Shown here in pieces: positions 60,815 through 64,000 of a stretch of DNA of 64,000 nucleotides. Source of the stretch: Trileptium ribeirensis (taxonomy: Eukaryota; Nematoda; Enoplea; Enoplida; Thoracostomopsidae); the NCBI GenBank assembly GCA_030248225.1, contig JASANE010021273.1, positions 1 through 64,000 on the forward strand. Reading direction: 5' to 3'. A program made the translations under genes and the position numbers. Position 1 is the stretch's first letter, and each line of letters begins with the position of its first letter. The notes beneath the pieces are model-generated. The model ran no database searches and was not told the origin of the DNA. It saw nothing but the letters and a program-made list of their open reading frames with translations.

Positions 60815-61993
60815 CGGGGAATAACCGGAACCGAAATTTGCCGGAACCGGAACCAGCAACTAGAACCGTCCATTTAAACCGGATCCAGAACCGAACCGGA
60901 ACTTGGTCTTCGAAATTTATATGTAGTAAAACAGATGAAGGAAGAAATCAAGGTATAGTGGATTTAAAATGCATTAAAAATAACTTTTACATTAATCCTA
61001 ATGTTTTGTGATGGTATTATTGCCTTTCTGAAACTTTAAAGAGACCGAGGAAGCTAATAATGTTTATTTATCGATCAAATATGTCGATTTTTGGACACCC
61101 AGAGCAAAAAATGCCTTCCACTATACACCATTGCGTATACTGCGTCAAATCGAATATGCTTACAAAGCTTGGAGCGTAGAATACACACCTTCGCTCTCTC
61201 CTGTCGCCTCCCTTTACTACCCATACGTTTGTTGCATGTTCTTCTGTAGGAAACTTAAAATTATTGATTTATATGATTCTAAAAGAAAATAATAGATAGA
61301 AGGTAATTTTCTGATCAGGTACACTGTTTAGGCTAGCGTTGGACAAACAGTGCCCATAAGTTAGATGATAATGATGATAACTTTCTAATCAGAATGCTAT
61401 AAATGAGACACACTGTGACGCTGCTCGCACAGTTTCAATAAATACAGTTCTTTGCCAAGAAAACAGTTTCTAGCTGCGTTGCAGATTACGATAGTTTACT
61501 TCAATTTAGACTGATTTACCAAGTTTACAAGCGCATTGGTGGGTTCTTGAAGCAATTAATGTTAGCCAAGCATACCCTAAGTACTTCTGCGTTAGCCATA
61601 CTCTGTTACCGAATTGGACCGGTTTAATTGAAACGTACCGCACAGATTTCTGGATGTGTAAAATAGCTGCTGCAAGCAACGACCTGGCTTTTGATTTATA
61701 AACAAACTCCTGCAGGTTATTATGAAAAATTCCTGCTGAAATTATGTGCCCTACTTACTTTTCAAACGGCATATTGCTTAGTTAATCTTTTCTTTTGCTT
61801 GGTTGTTTTGGAGCTTGATCATTGTATAATATTATATTACATATGTTTGGATTACAGGATGAAGCAAAAAACGTGGAAAATTTCAAACAAAATTTTTAAA
61901 CCGGAATTCCGGTTCCGGTATGGTTTTTGCCCTTTGCCGGAACCGCAACCGGAACACGATTTTCGCCGGAACCGGAATTCCGGTTACTCCGTG
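60815..61993 (+). mobile_element. hAT-like non-autonomous element, copy C
   Basis: Starts CGGGGAATAACCGGAACC and ends GGTTACTCCGTG, each one base away from the consensus ends of copy D. The interior is closely similar, including CTTTAAAGAGACCGAGGAAG. No clear target duplication, as it lies against a TA repeat. Confidence 0.8.
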
Positions 61994-62398
61994 CTGTGTA
62001 TATAGCTGCTGAGTGCATTTGGTATGTAATCAGTGACCTAGCTACAGGGGCTTTGTGCACTAGATTTGTCTTTATAGTCGGAAGCTGGCTTCTCTAATGT
62101 GGGGGCACCCTTGCATTTTTGGTACCCATAAGCAAAAGACGGCTGGCCCACATTTGTTGCCTCATGGCAAAATTTTTCACTCCTCCTTGTCAAACGTAGC
62201 CAGAACTGGCATAAAAATTTAAAATTCGTTTCGGAAGTTAAAACATTAATTTCAGCATAAAATTGGTTGAAAAATTGGTTTTAACACCATTCGAGAATTT
62301 TGCACCGTTTGTAAGCCAGTTATTAATACTTTTATCGTTTTAGCCGAATATTGAATGTTGAAAAAGATTTTAGATTTCGAAGCTGTATGTGTTCTGTG

Positions 62399-63555
62399 CA
62401 GGGAATAACCGGAACCGGAACCAGTAACCGGAACCGTCCATTTAAACCGGATCCGGAACCGGAACCGGAACCTGGTCTTCGAAATTTATATATAGTAAAA
62501 CAGATGAAGGAAGAAATGCAGGTATAGTGGATTTAAAATGCATTAAAAATAACTTTTACATTAAACTTAATGTATTGCGATGGTATTATTGCCTTTCTGA
62601 AACTTTAAAGAGACTGAGGAAGCTAATAATGTTTGTTTATCGATCACATATGTCGGTTTTTGGACATTCAGAGCAAAAAATGTCTTCCACTATACACCAT
62701 TGCGTATACTGCGTCAAATCGAATGTGCTTACAAAGCTTGGAGCGTAGAATACACACTTTCGCTCTGTCTCCAGTCGCCTCCCTTTACTACACATACGTT
62801 TGTTGCATGTTCTTCTGTAGGAAACTTAAAATTATTGGTTTGTATGATTCTAAGATAAAATAATAGATAGAAGGTAATTTTCTGATCAGTGGTCAGAGAC
62901 ACTGTTTAGGCTAGCGTTGGACAAACAGTGCCCGTCAGTTAGATGATACTGATGATAACTTTCTAATCAGAATGCTATAAATGAGACACACTGTGATGCT
63001 GCTCGCAGTTTCAATAAATACAGTTCATTGCCAAGGAAGCAGTTTCTGCTTGCGTTGCAGATAACGTTACTTCAATTTCATCTGATTTACAAAGTTTAAA
63101 GCGCACCGGCTGGTGCTTGACGCAATTTATGTTAGCCAAGCATAGGCTAAGTACTTCTACGTAAGCCATACTCTGTTACCGACTTGGACCGGTATAATTC
63201 GAACGTACCCCGCAGACTTCTGAATGTGTGAAATAGCTGCTACAAGCATCGACCTGGCTTTGATTTAACAAACTCCTGCAGGTTATTATGAAAAATTCCT
63301 GCTCAAATTATGTGCCCTACTTACGTTTCACACGGCAAATTGGTTAGTTAGTCTTTTCTTTTGCTAGGTCGTATTGGAATTTGATCATTGTGTATGTATA
63401 TATTACATGTTTGGACCACAGATGAAGCAAAAACGTGGAAAATTTGAAACAAAATTTTTAAACCGGAATTCCGGTTCCGGTATGGTTTTTGCCCTTTGCC
63501 GGAACCGCAACCGGAACACAATTTTCGCCGGAACCGGAATTCCGGTTACTCCCTG
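62399..63555 (+). mobile_element. hAT-like non-autonomous element, copy D, with perfect 8-bp target duplication
   Basis: Starts CAGGGAATAACCGGAACC and ends TTCCGGTTACTCCCTG, a near-perfect TIR of the hAT type (CAGGG start). GTTCTGTG flanks both sides (62391-62398 and 63556-63563). CCGG/GGAACC repeats crowd both ends, which is typical of hAT subterminal binding sites. No transposase, so it depends on a related active element. At 1157 bp it is the best-preserved copy. Confidence 0.9.
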
Positions 63556-63563
63556 GTTCTGTG

Positions 63564-64000
63564 GTTCAAGCCAAGGGGCTCCTTGACATGCCTCCTGGCA
63601 AAAGTGTCAGTGAATGGAGAAGCTGTGGAAGAGTTATTGAGCTATAGTAAAAATAAAATTTTTCGGGGGACAACGTTCATAATGCAGTTAAATCGCATTG
63701 ATTTAAAAACAGTTGCATGGCAAACAGCAACAGTTTTAGTATTTGTGGATAAATGGCGCTACGCAGCGAGATTACATTCAGAGTTAGAAATTTAAGGTAT
63801 TTTACGACTATTGTTTTTCGAACTCTAAGTCTTTTGTATGACATTTGGGCTATATGTTCGGGTTCATTGTTTCCACACCTAAGTACTTACAGGGTGCTCA
63901 CCTCCGGGAAAATTAAAAAATTTCGGGAAACTCCAGGAATTCTTGCCAAAACAACCAAAATCCGGAAATTCTGCTCAAAATCGTTTTGGGGTTGTCGTCT
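63564..64000. other. Right edge, no confident feature
   Basis: A short open stretch at 63600-63795 on the plus strand (VSVNGEAVEELLSYSKNK) is not recognised and has no splice context that I trust. The last 100 bases contain CCGGGAAAATT and TTTCGGGAAACTCC phrases like a repeat edge. Confidence 0.25.

Overview
This is a repeat-rich, AT-rich piece of a eukaryotic nuclear genome, almost certainly an invertebrate animal. The evidence is GT/AG introns of 0.8-3.8 kb, hAT-type MITEs, non-LTR reverse transcriptase relics and a large Ty3/gypsy element. A flatworm or other spiralian is a guess from the style of the reverse transcriptase relics; nothing here fixes the taxon.

The one host gene that can be read completely is the WD40 protein WDR61/SKI8, on the minus strand. 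It has ten coding exons from 35258 down to 14428. Every splice phase joins correctly and the exons sum to 924 nt (307 codons plus TGA), close to the 305 residues of the human protein. Its introns hold most of the repeats between 15.5 and 35 kb: two arrays of a ~177-bp degenerate unit, a ~350-bp tandem repeat, a decayed non-LTR element, and two copies of a short TIR element.

Bases 1-16.03 kb form a giant imperfect palindrome. The left arm (1-7830) is repeated inverted at 8137-~16026, around a 306-bp spacer carrying a hairpin-shaped MITE. Each arm carries the C-terminal exon of a PLPP6-like PAP2 phosphatase, an unidentified small exon with an in-frame stop, tRNA-like SINE sequence, and the last two WDR61 exons. 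The right arm is continuous with the rest of WDR61. The left arm has a damaged copy of exon 9. In the other direction, the phosphatase exon is intact on the left and broken by GC-only insertions on the right. The palindrome is either a real inverted duplication or an assembly fold-back.

From 35.5 to 64 kb no host exon is recognised. There are four copies of a ~1.15-kb non-autonomous hAT element (one with a perfect 8-bp target duplication), a small MITE at 40.1 kb, and a decayed jockey/CR1-like reverse transcriptase at 40.9-42.1 kb. A 5'-truncated Ty3/gypsy retroelement lies on the minus strand from 59.46 to about 52.1 kb. That element is the most unusual object here. Its pol reading continues past the integrase into a PHD finger. 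It is followed by a separate ORF with a DEDDy 3'-5' exonuclease domain and then by two further ORFs, one with a heptad-like, highly charged region. Strongly pyrimidine-biased and purine-biased blocks (49.3-50.65 kb) lie beyond its 3' side.
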